From NCBI GenBank assembly GCA_024752435.1, contig CP103037.1, forward strand, positions 1,550,001-1,614,000: a stretch of 64,000 nt of DNA, read 5' to 3'. The DNA comes from Allantophomopsis cytisporea. Taxonomy: Eukaryota > Ascomycota > Leotiomycetes > Phacidiales > Phacidiaceae. The position numbers and the translations under genes are program-made. This document shows, in pieces, positions 32,886 to 44,635 of the stretch. How positions within the stretch are numbered: position 1 is the first letter of the stretch; every line of letters starts with the position of its first letter. The notes under the pieces were generated by a model. It was not told the origin of the DNA and did not search any database. It saw only the letters and a list, made by a program, of their open reading frames with translations.

Positions 32886-33555
32886 AATCCGAGAGTCAAT
32901 TTGAGTTGGAAAATGATGCATTGCAGGCGTTAATATACCAAGGGAATGGTTGGGATCCAGGAAAACAAAGCCGTACCAGTACAAGATTTTGTCACGAGTA
33001 TCAAATCTCATAAGTCAAGACTCTTCGATATTGTATGCTTATTGAACAAGGTCATACCTTACAGATGAGCAAATCTTCTCTTGTGTTGCCGTGAAAGGAT
33101 CCGTCAGAGCTATTTACACGAGACTCTAGATTATCCATGTTTAGAAAGGCGACGCACATACACGAATGACTTTTAGGTGCCGAAAGTACTGAACTCCATA
33201 TTGTGAGATTATAAAATAAATATACAGCTATATGGAAAAAGGGATGCAGGTATGAATGAGCAAGAAGAAGAAAATAAAGACCGGGTAAGAGGAGCAAAAA
33301 ATAAGAAGCAGGAAGGAAGTGTTCAGCAAGAAGTACAAAATCCTTCGAACAGTTCTCCAGAAAATATTGATACACAAACAAGACCCCAGCACGTTGACAG
33401 TACCTTATGTATTTATGTACCTACCACCTCACAGTGGAGCCATCGCTCTTATCGCTATCGCCCATTCGGCAAGGGCTACAGATCCCACTAACGGCCACTA
33501 AATCCCCCGATGATGGCATCCACGCGCATCTCTCACAGGCACCCTCAACACCATC
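32886..33555. other. Intergenic region
   Basis: 670 bases between same-strand genes; nothing recognised. Confidence 0.6.
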
Positions 33556-34506
33556 ATGACGGCACCAAACGTACCCAACGACCGCAAGACGTCGCCATCC
33601 AAGGCGTCAACACGCGCACCACTCAGCGGTGAAGACCGCAACTCACGCTCCTCGTCGCCTGTGCGCCCTCCATACTCGCCCATCTCGCCGGCGCGCAGTC
33701 CAACAAGGCTGGGGCCGAGCTCGGCAGGGCATCAAAATACTGCTCCGACTTCACAAGCTCAAGTTCAGGCTCCAGTTCCAGCTCCAAAACCTCCCAAACC
33801 ACAACCACCACTGAAAGCACCACTGCCGCAACAGCATACTCAAGCACAAGCTCGAACGGCTCCCCAAGCGACGAGGACATACACGCACACGGGCCCCAAT
33901 ACACCCTTCATCCCGCAACCTCCGCCCCAGCCTATCACCCTCGACGACAACCCCGATGCTATAGCGCTGCGCTCGGCGATCACGATCTTGCAGCTGCAGA
34001 AGCGGCGGGCAGCGGAGGACATCAAGACATTACAAGGGATCAAGGCGCGGGCGAGCGCGGATCCGGAAGGGTTCCGAGATGCGTTGGCTGCGAAGCAGAT
34101 AGGCACGCAGACGGACCCATTGGTTACGCCTCAGAACCTTTACGACGACGATGACGACGAAGCAAATGAGGAAGGGATGGGAAAGGACGGTAGTAGTGGA
34201 CGTGGAGAGTGGGACAGGGATACGGAGATGAGTGGGCAGTCGCAGAAATGGATCGACTTTCCCGCGCGCCAGAACATTGTACGATGTCCGCCGATCAACT
34301 GGAATCAGTACGGCGTGGTGGGCGAGTCGCTGGATAAGCTGCATCGTGATCAGCAGCGTCGGCCTACGATAGGTGCACCGCAGAAGATTGGGGCCGATGG
34401 GCGTGTCACGGCTGCGGAGAGCGCGAGGAGGCAGGAGGCGGGCATTGCCGCGCCGTATACGCCTGGTAAGGATCGGATCGAGAAGGTGAAGAAGGGGAAA
34501 AAGTGA
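33556..34506 (+). CDS. Conserved fungal protein with a Pro-rich N-terminus, unknown function
   Basis: Single-exon 316-residue protein. Residues 1-125 are Pro/Ser/Gln-rich and probably disordered. A helix follows (ALRSAITILQLQKRRAAEDI), then an acidic linker with a run of Asp. The best-conserved-looking segment is NIVRCPPINWNQYGVVGES with LDKLHRDQQRRP. The C-terminus is lysine-rich (EKVKKGKK), suggesting a nuclear or nucleic-acid-associated protein. I do not know the function. Confidence 0.75.
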   Translation: MTAPNVPNDRKTSPSKASTRAPLSGEDRNSRSSSPVRPPYSPISPARSPTRLGPSSAGHQNTAPTSQAQVQAPVPAPKPPKPQPPLKAPLPQQHTQAQARTAPQATRTYTHTGPNTPFIPQPPPQPITLDDNPDAIALRSAITILQLQKRRAAEDIKTLQGIKARASADPEGFRDALAAKQIGTQTDPLVTPQNLYDDDDDEANEEGMGKDGSSGRGEWDRDTEMSGQSQKWIDFPARQNIVRCPPINWNQYGVVGESLDKLHRDQQRRPTIGAPQKIGADGRVTAAESARRQEAGIAAPYTPGKDRIEKVKKGKK

Positions 34507-34966
34507 TGGGAACTATAAAGTTGAGAGAATGAAGATCCACGAAATGGGAATAGGGCATGGGACATTTGGGATATTGGGTGGAGTTATGGGTAGGTTGAGG
34601 CGTTGGGTGGCAAGCGGATGCTGTCTTGCATTTATGGCCTGGATTATTCATAGTGTTTTGGTTCATCATACTGAAGGCATTAACTACGAATATCGTAAAG
34701 AAAGCTCTTCTCCACGGACTATATATTATCTGAAAGCAAAAAATCATGCTATCTTGTGGACTTTGCACGTGCTCTGTAGTAATGTTACCGCGACTAAATC
34801 GTCCATCAACAAGAAGATATCAAGAAATGCATTACAAAGAGATAACCGCGAAATTCTCAAAAATCAAAATTGATCAAACTTTTGTTCAAAATGATGCTCT
34901 ACGCTATGTAACCAACCAAGTCCGACAAATAAAATTCCTACCATGGTTACCCTCATGTCCACTCAT
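34507..34966. other. Convergent spacer
   Basis: 460 bases between convergent genes; no feature recognised. Confidence 0.6.
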
Positions 34967-37044
34967 TTACTCATCCTCCTCCTCATCCGAGAACCCATTA
35001 AAAGTCTTCTCGAGATCACTATCACCATCTTCCTCTTCCTCTCCCTCCTCCTCACTCTGCTCATCCTCATCTCCCTCTTCAGGCTCCGCAACGTCAAAAA
35101 CGCCCTGCACATCCCATCGATCACCCTTGGCCTTCTGACTAACATACTTCATAAACTTGAGTGCTCCAGAATCCCTGAGCACAATACTCAGCTTATTCCA
35201 GGACGCAGGAACCGTGAACAACACCGGATCCTCCTCCTCATCAGCGGACGTCTTGTAGATAGCCGCATCCTCATTATCGTCCTCCTCATCACCAGCCATG
35301 TAGACTTCATGGCCACCCACATCATCCTCGGGTTCCTCCTGCGCGGCCTTCTCCATAGCGCGTGCGCGCGCCGCTGCTTTCTCAGCAGCTCTCTCAGCAG
35401 CCGTAGGGTCATTGGCTTTCCCCTTACCCTTGCCCTTCTTGTCGGCCTTCTCTTCATCCTCATTCTCCTCGTTGTTGTCCTCGAGCTCCTCCTCGTCATC
35501 AAATTCATCCTCATCTATAATCCAGCCATCGGTAGGCGTGAGTCCCAAGCTGATTTCAAGGCGGGGCTTGCCCTCATGTGCGGTAGCGAGTGCGTAATCG
35601 GCGCCCCTTCGGAAGCGGCGAGCGAGCAGGTCGTGGCTTTCAATCTCGCATTCTGTGGCCATCTCCAGCCATTGGCGGAATTGCCTGCTAGGCAGAAAGA
35701 CGTCCAGAAGTTCTTGCAGTGGGTTCATCTTCTCGGTGTCGGCATTTTTGCCGTCGATATTCTCCTGCTTGTATAGGAAGCGATGCTTGTGAGGTGGCTT
35801 TGCAACTTTCCAGTCGTCGGTGTTCTCGGAGGTGGTGATGGGAACGGCGTCTTGCGCCTCGATGTACTCGCGGATTCTGGCTGAGAATTTCTTTGAGAGG
35901 ATATTGTCGAGTGTGATGCATTGTTCCTCGGCGAAGTGTTGCGAGACGCGCTCCATGGTATCGGGGGTGAGATACATCGGTGTCAAGTATTTGAGCAAGA
36001 ACTCAAAATCGCCCTCTTCCAATTCAATCTCATCCGAGTCCTCAGGACGCTGTGGAACGGGTACTCGTTGTTCTTTCGGGAAGTCATAAGCGTCAGCCTT
36101 GCCCTGAAGCTGTACCAAACTGCTCTTCTCGGCAAGTTTTTCCTCCAGACCCTCTTCGTAACCATCTTCACCTTCTTGGGGAATGTGAAACCATCCACTA
36201 ATAGCCATTCTAACTCTTCCGCCCTGTTTCTCTAACTCCTCTGGCGAAGAGGCATGGTAGACCTCCTCGACGTCGTGGAAGCTCAATCCCGGCTGCACAG
36301 CAAAGAAACTCAACTGGTTCCAAGCCGGTGGAATGACCTTCGTAAAATCAGGGCTGGGCGTCTTCGTGACCTCACCATCCTCCTCATGTTCCGTGGTAGG
36401 ATAGAGTCTCAGCGCCCCACCCCACTCCGCTTGCCACGGGATATCTGGATCTGTAAGGTACAGGATATAACTGACGCGACGACTGCCAATGACATCGTCA
36501 TGGCACAGCAAGTGGCATCCAGGCGTGTAGACATTAATAGCCATATCCGTCTTTCTACCACTCAGCTTTCCTGAGCCAGTAACAGTAGCGACATATTCTC
36601 TGAAGGCGGGCGAGTAGAGCGCATCTCTGAGCTTCAGTAAGCTAGGCAGTTTGTTAAGTGCATCGTCTTCTAAGCCGTCCAAATTTGCGAGGTCTCCGGA
36701 CTGGTGAATCTTGTAGATATCAGTTTCCTTGGGTGTGAAATGTACATTCTCGCGGACTTCGGTACGGACGTTTCGAAGTAGCGAATCGTCCATAAGGCCT
36801 TGAATGACAGCATGCTTATAGGGTTCCGAGGCTGCGTATTCGTTTGTGTAGCCCTTCAAGACTTTCTCGTCGAAAAGGCCCTTGCGGAATGCCTTTTGGG
36901 CGTCCTCGGTGGAAATAACTATCAGGCTTGGTCAACACAATAACGTCTAATTGTTATGAAGACGTGAATACCTGAAGTAGAGCGTTGTTTCTTCGACGAA
37001 GAGCCATTGGCCTTGCCATTGCTTTCTGCCTTTCTTTTCGCCAT
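34967..37044 (-). CDS. TPA1: Prolyl 3,4-dihydroxylase Tpa1/Ofd1
   Basis: Predicted 674-residue Fe(II)/2-oxoglutarate dioxygenase. Yeast Tpa1 and fission-yeast Ofd1 hydroxylate a proline of ribosomal protein uS12; Ofd1 also controls the sterol-response factor Sre1 according to oxygen. Exons 37044-36972 and 36918-34967. The N-terminal exon is basic (MAKRKAESNGKANGSSSKKQ), like a nuclear signal. The catalytic half has the HxD pair in LLCHDDVIGSRR and a later His and Arg region (SFHDVEEVYHAS, RVRMAISGWFH). A second, inactive double-stranded beta-helix domain follows, broken by long acidic inserts. The chain ends in an acidic tail. Confidence 0.93.
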
Positions 37045-39217
37045 TGTGAGTATGATTTGAATGAGAAAAAATGTTTGAGAGTGAGATGGATTTTAAGAAA
37101 GTTAAAGGGTTTTGCCGTCTCCCACCGCCCACATGGCATGGTACAGTATGGTCTGACGTCGCGCGCGCTAAGAATTTCATGCTGTCAATGCACTTCAGTT
37201 CTTCAGGTACGATCCACAACCATAGCGTATCTTATCAATAATAATCCCGAGGCTCCCCAACACAGCAGCAAAACTTTCAAACAACAAAAGCTTAGTAGTG
37301 CTAAGATACAAATAAGAACAATGTATTCAAATTGTTTGGCTGGTTAAAAACCACTCAGTACGATAAAGCTAGCTACCTACTTATAAAGGTAGCTTATCCA
37401 CTGGGACTTACAGTTCCTAAAGTAAACGAGACCTTTAGATATACCCGCTGTTGCTGTACACCTTCACCTCAATAGTGTTGGTACAAAAGCAGTACACACA
37501 GCTTTTGAGCCTTTTGGTTATCACAGATTTTAGCAAAGCATAAGAGATCTTGTAAAAGCCGTGCTATTATTGAGTGGCGAAGAGCTTGGGCAGAGGATGC
37601 TGTTGCTTGGTCCAATGAGAGGATTATGAATCGAATCTTCTCAGATGGGACTCAAGCACATGGAGGAGCATCAGGCTTCTCTTGTTGCTCTCAAAAATGG
37701 AACACAAGAGGCCTCGCAGGACGCATCTCCGTCCAAAGCCACCTATTCCTAGTCAATTCCTAGGTACCCGTTGTAATACCGATCTAGCTGAGGATTGGCT
37801 TTACCATGGGCCGTTCACGGAACTTACAGAGGTATCAGTCTCCCAAAAGACTATCTACGAATCGTCCCTGTTGGAAGGAAATCTTGCATCATGGTACTGA
37901 AATGTAATTCCTCGAACTTGTTGATGCGAGACTGACGGTCTTAAGACGACAATCTCCTGTTTATGCCAACTGTCTGGTAAACTTATGGGGATAATCAGTT
38001 GAAAACCGCGGTATGATGAGCATGTTTTAGTAAACATAGAAAGACTTTCTCAAGAGCATCCGGAGTTTTATATATATATATATATTTTCAAACATTTTCA
38101 ACAAAATAATGCTTCCCCACATCAGTTGAAAAATTGCATAGATTGAGGGAGTTCTAGTTCTTATTAAGGCTCAAGCATAAGAAACTAAACGACTATCTCT
38201 GTCTTCCCTTGCCCACTTATAAACCGATGTGTTAGTTCGTAGTAAAAATGAGAACATCGAGGATACAAGCGTTAAGACGTGAGGAGATTTGAAAGTTGTT
38301 CGCAAACAGGGTCTTGAATACGCCCTTGTTGATGTTGCACCAGACTGTTAGTCAGATAGTCATGAAGCAAGGCAAGATTATTCGACTCTGTGAATTTGGG
38401 CTGGCCGATGGATTGTGGACCTTTGGATCGAGTAGAAATTGTATATGTGATTGGTATTGTGTGTCTGTCGAATGCATTTGCTTGATGTGTCATATATATT
38501 TCGTATTTATCTCTTGATTTATACCCAACCATGAGCAATATGTACATTGATCCGTAGGAATGAAACGGGGGTGGATATGAGTGAGGTGTAGGCGTGCGGG
38601 TGTCTTCCATGGTGACGACGTTGGAACTGGGACTTGAGGACAGTATCTTACCTATTCGTGCTATTCTAGATACTCTCAGTGCCTAGAGCAATAAGGAGGC
38701 ATTTTCGATCTTTTGGCCTGTTTGCCTGCTTATCTTCAATCATCCCTATGTATCTGGACCTGAACCAGCGACGTAACTTCACAATTCAGGACGTTATTTC
38801 GTTATTATTCCCGTGGTACATGCTCCGTTAGCCCTGATGTCCATTCGGTAGCGGTCGTGGCGGGAAGACTAAACCGAACAACATTTGCGGGGTTGCAGAA
38901 TAGTGCGGAGAACAATCGCGATAGTTTCCCCAAACCCGCTGATGATCTCAATTCCAAATTCCAATGACCGGACAATCCACCAGACCCGAGCAAAATGAGA
39001 CCCCCGATGAGAATTACTTGGGCGTCCAGTGAAAACTAATGGTTCAATCGCGTCACTCATAGCTCCGCATCTTCCATGGCTTGACTGGGGAAGTATAAAA
39101 GTCCTGATGGGCCAACCTTACCAATACGACTTACCTACTTCCTTTATGATCCTGGAAGCTACTGTTTGCTCCGAATACTGATATAATTTAATTTTCACTC
39201 TATTTGTATTTAATAAG
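37045..39217. other. Long gene-poor spacer
   Basis: 2.2 kb without a supported gene. I read both strands: fragments around 37480-37900 give short open stretches but no start, splice pattern or known motif. A TA run lies at about 38069-38085. The region is divergent between Tpa1 and the lactonase-like gene. Confidence 0.5.
38069..38085. repeat. TA dinucleotide microsatellite
   Basis: About eight uninterrupted TA units. Confidence 0.7.
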
Positions 39218-40383
39218 ATGACATCGTCCAATAACGAAGGGTATATGTCATTAGACGCCATTGTCAAGTGTCCTCCCGTGAGCCTGTCCATTCCTAATCA
39301 AACGTCATTAGTGAAGCTGACCAAGTTCACGTGTAGGGAACAAAAATATGGGTACCAAAAAGAAGCCTGCCAAACAACATGATGGGCGAAGCAGAAACTA
39401 ATATACTGTAGCTTCTCCATCTCGGCAATCTTGAGGCTGACATGGGCTGGATGATTCGTGGTGTATGCTGTCTAAAGCTTGTGTCATGGTTAGCATTAAC
39501 TGATGATAACTTAGGGCGGAGGAAGCACATTGAGCAACCCTAATCCACCACATGTTCGCAAAGAACTTGCCATGATATCAGTTCTGATCGAACATCCCAC
39601 GGAAGGATGCCTATTATATGAAACTGGCTCAGGCAAAGATTATCCTGAAGTCTGGGGTGCTCCTATCAATGATATTTTCGGTCTGAACAATCCCGTCATA
39701 TCTCAACTTTCAAACCACTCACTAGAATCGCAGCACGAGTAAATTACCATCCTGATCAAGAGCTCAAAGCCGCCATTGAGAAGACTGGTCACACACTCAA
39801 GGATATCAAGGGTGTCATGATCGGCCACCTGCACCTCGACCACTCTGGCGGGTTAGAAGAGTTTTTGGACACCGATATCCCAATCTGGGTGCACGAGAAA
39901 GAGCTGAAGCATGCCTTCTACAGCGTTGCCACAAAATCTGATCTGGGCGTGTACCTCCCACACTACCTGAAATTTAACCTGAATTGGAAGACTTTCACCA
40001 GCGATGCCATTGAGATAGCTCAGGGACTCACTTTCCGCTTGGCCCCGGGCCATACTCCCGGCTTGTCTATCTTGCAAATCAACCTCATCGATAGTGGCAC
40101 GTGGATCTTCACTTCGGATCAGTATCATGTCAAGGAGAATTACGAGGACTCCCAGCCGCAGGGCTGGTTGGCGAGAGACCATGAGGCATGGGTAAAGTCT
40201 AATGAGATGATTCATATGTTGTCAAGACGTACGAATGGGAAGGTCATCTTCGGTCATGACAAAGACGTAAGTTTTGCGAGGCCAAGGACTTCAAGTGGTT
40301 TGAAATATGGAGTTTTTGAAACTAACGTAGCGTAGCAACTCTTCACATATCAGACTCTCAAAGGCGATAAATTCCATACTTGA
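39218..40383 (+). CDS. Metallo-beta-lactamase-fold hydrolase, AHL-lactonase-like
   Basis: Predicted 285-residue zinc hydrolase related to N-acyl-homoserine lactonases. Five exons: 39218-39277, 39412-39462, 39515-39680, 39734-40266, 40336-40383. The zinc motif HLHLDH is in exon 4, followed by the GHTPG histidine, an Asp in TSDQYH and a late His in FGHDKD. The N-terminal part is pieced from short exons: LLHLGNLEADMGWMIRG, then GGGSTLSNPNPP, which matches the beta-strand start of this subfamily. The third intron has a weak GTCTGA donor. The chain ends soon after FGHDKD (KGDKFHT), a little shorter than I would expect. Substrate unknown; lactone or ester cleavage is likely. Confidence 0.85.
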
Positions 40384-40984
40384 TTGAAGCCGATGGCAAA
40401 GTATCTACTAACGTTGGTAATTTAGGGGCGGATGAGCTGTTTGGTGATTTATTGGATCCATTTATTATGTATTTTACTGAAATTGCTGAATAAATGTTAT
40501 TATGAAAGCTGTTATAGTCTATATTTTACTAAGCGGCTCTGTGAAAGTAAGAAGCAGTGGTGAAAACATTTCAAAACAAACACGCTTTACATGAGCATTA
40601 CATGAAAGCTACCAGATCTCCCGCTATGGTGGTAGGGTATGAAGCCAAGCGCATCTACCTACACATTTCGGTATGAATTAAAAGCCGAAGAGAGGTAAAT
40701 CTTTGACCCCCTATCTTTGTCTAAGTGAATAAAAAGATAGTGAGAGCGAGTCAGTACAAGAGATTCAGATCGAAAATGAAGTTGCTATCATAGCTACCCC
40801 GCCAAAGCCATGTGCACAGACCCGAGATTCCAGAACATTCATTAAGCACAAGAATATCATGCAACACTTCCCAAACACCACACCATTTCCATACAGCGGA
40901 AAAGAACCAACAACACTCACGCACAAACACAACAGAACACTCACTCACATTTCCTCCTCACTCAGCTACTCTCCTCCATACAAA
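40384..40984. other. Intergenic region holding the Cyp40 promoter
   Basis: 601 bases between same-strand genes, ending in a long C/A-rich leader before cyclophilin 40. It contains a perfect three-unit heat-shock element. Confidence 0.6.
40828..40840. promoter_or_regulatory. Heat-shock element TTCcaGAAcaTTC
   Basis: Three alternating, perfectly spaced 5-bp units (TTC, GAA, TTC) 145 bases before the cyclophilin 40 start codon. This is the consensus Hsf1 site, and Cyp40 is an Hsp90 co-chaperone commonly under Hsf1 control. Confidence 0.65.
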
Positions 40985-42149
40985 ATGGCAACACAACGCA
41001 GCCGCGTCTTCTTCGACATCTCGATCGGCAACAAGCCAGCCGGCCGCATCGCATTCGAGCTGTACAGCGATGTCGTTCCAAAGACAGCAGAGAACTTCCG
41101 AGCATTGTGCACAGGCGAGAAGGGAATTGGCAAGTCAGGTGTGCCATTGTCCTACAAGGGCAGCGGTTTCCACCGAGTGATCAAGCAATTCATGATCCAG
41201 GGTGGAGACTTCACCGCGGGCAACGGCACCGGTGGTGAGAGCATTTACGGCACCAAGTTCGACGACGAGAACTTTGAGCTCAAGCATGAGAAGCCTTTCT
41301 TACTGAGCATGGCCAATGCTGGTCCTGGTAAGTGATTGCGTAGATATGAAAGCGGCAATTGGTTGTGCTGATACTGATTGTGATACAGGCACCAATGGCT
41401 CCCAATTCTTCGTCACAACCGTCCCTACCCCCCACCTCGACGGCAAGCACGTCGTGTTCGGCGAAGTCCTCAATGGCAAGTCGATTGTGCGACAGATTGA
41501 GAACCTTCCTACGCAAGGTAGCGACAAGCCAGCAAAGGATGTGATTATCACCGACTGCGGCGAGCTGACGGGTGAAGAATACGCTACGGCTGACAAGAAG
41601 GCACCTGATTCCACCGGCGACCCATACGAGGACTTCCCAGAGGACCAGAACACTGAGTTGTCAGCCACCGAGATCGTGAAGATCGCCGAGGAGCTCAAGG
41701 GCTACGGCAACACAGCCTTCAAGGCAGGTGACCTGAACGTCGGTTTGGACAAGTACCAGAAGGGATTGCGTTATTTGGGTGAGGAGCCAGAATTGGACAA
41801 GGAGACGCCAGAGACAGTGAAAGCATTCAATGCGCTGCGCTTCACGCTTCACAGCAACAGTGCACTGTTGAGTGTCAAGCTGAAGAGCTATGATGAGGCA
41901 TTCAAGAGTGCTAGTCTTGCGCTTGAGGTTCCAGGCACTACTGATGCTGAGAAGGCCAAGGCTTTATACAGACGGGCGCTTGCACAAGTTGGACTGAAGG
42001 ATGAGGATGGCGCGAAGAAAGACCTCGAGAAAGCAAATGAGCTTGTTCCTGGTGACGCTGCTATCTTGAAGGAGTTGGCGGCTGTTAAGAAGGCAGCTGC
42101 TGATCGCGCAAAGAAGGAGAAGGCTGCGTACAGCAAGTTCTTCTCGTGA
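40985..42149 (+). CDS. CPR6: Cyclophilin 40 (Cpr6/Cpr7-type peptidyl-prolyl isomerase with TPR)
   Basis: Predicted 367-residue Hsp90 co-chaperone; exons 40985-41327 and 41389-42149. Residues 1-175 are a cyclophilin domain with the catalytic region [16 protein letters not shown] and the [11 protein letters not shown] segment, which is split by the intron. A linker ([14 protein letters not shown]) leads to three TPR repeats from about residue 215, including [20 protein letters not shown] and [13 protein letters not shown]. The C-terminal helix is lysine-rich ([17 protein letters not shown]). Length matches the Cyp40 family (about 370). A heat-shock element lies upstream. Confidence 0.96.
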
Positions 42150-42758
42150 GCTCTTTGTGCATATGCATATAGATGGTGGGGGCAAGAAGGAGTAGGCGGT
42201 GATGTATCATAATTGATGATGTCTATGGCTATGACTATGACTACGACTACTGATCTAAGTTGTTCAGGCGACGATTTCATGGTGCGGAAGTGTGGTGTTT
42301 GCCAGCTTTCAATCCTTTACGAAATCATCGCGCATCAGGCTCTCACTCCTATTAAGGAAGCCAGTGATAGAAAGAAAATGTGGGGTAGCTAGCTAGCAAG
42401 TGGTAGAGAAGTCCAAACATAAAAAAAAACACACTTAAAACCAGATATAAAATAAACTTGTTGATCAGAAAGAAAACGGTAGCAAGCAAAAGATAGGACC
42501 TTTAATTTAAACCCTGCAATTCATGACATCTCAACCGACCACATAGGCATAAGTGAACGTATATTCCATGTGGTGGGTAACTAATCATCAAAATCCAGAA
42601 CTGTTGCCCAACCGTGTTCGCTATGTCCTCTCTGTCCGCTCCACTCCGCCCATGGAGCTAAAATTCCCACCCCTGCTTGCAGCATTGATCGTCATCATCA
42701 CTACAAGTCCTTAGGTAGAGGCGACAATTTGATGTGTGTACTGCACCGAGCGAGCAAC
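42150..42758. other. Intergenic region
   Basis: 609 bases between same-strand genes; short CTAYGA-like repeats near 42225-42250 in the Cyp40 3' region, nothing else. Confidence 0.5.
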
Positions 42759-43809
<1,051 letters not shown>

Positions 43810-44635
43810 ATATGTAGTGTAAATATTGAATAGAGTCTTGCATATTGCATTATTGTTATATCTGGGACATGTTTATTTCTCTCTGTGCTTGTTTCGAGAC
43901 GTTGATGGCAGGTGGTGAATTGGCGCATCCCATTTCAATCTACTGAATACATGAACCGCAATTGCTTGTACGTATCAAAAATACAGCCTATCACTATTGT
44001 ATAGTTCAGTCTTTGAGGTCAAGACAAATGTTGTTCTGCGAGCGGCACTCTGAAGTAGTTTTTTAAACAGGTCAAGCAGTGCTAGAATGCAGCAACATTT
44101 ACAATATTGCACCGTCTGTATGATGGAAATAATCTTAACCCCTGAAATTACACTCTCGTGCTTGCATTATCTTGAGAACAGGATATTTTCTACGTTCTAC
44201 CTCTGCTAAATATAATTCAATGCTGATATTTACCAGATTTGGTATTGATGTCATCGACTTTCTAGCGTACCACCACCTTCAAGCCTTCAAGAGCCGGTCC
44301 TTTGATGGACAGTGGAGAATCCCATCCGCGAGCTCAAGATTTCAGGTAGTGGATGCCGAGTAAGTATATCTTTTCAATAAAAACAGTTTGAAAGGGTGTA
44401 GTTCACTGCACGATAGTACACATTTACAGCTCTCAATAATCACATGCATTCGAATAAACACAATGTTTAATGTGCATATCATCTAACTATCTCAAAACGC
44501 CTAACTACCATGCCAGCCAACCGAAAAAGCTCACAAAATCACCAAGTCTATATATTATAGAGAATCTATATCAGTATACATCATTCGCTTTTCACAATGC
44601 ACTCCAAATCTACTATTTACACTTCTCACTCCTCT
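43810..44635. other. Convergent spacer
   Basis: 826 AT-rich bases between convergent genes; no feature recognised. Confidence 0.6.

Noticed and set aside
37600..37900. Open stretches in the long spacer before the lactonase-like gene
   Set aside because: Stops interrupt every frame, no start or splice pattern joins them, and no motif was recognised.
42205..42255. C/D-box-snoRNA-like arrangement (TGATGA ... CTGA) after Cyp40
   Set aside because: The C box lacks the leading purine and there is no terminal stem; the sequence is a simple CTATGA-type repeat.
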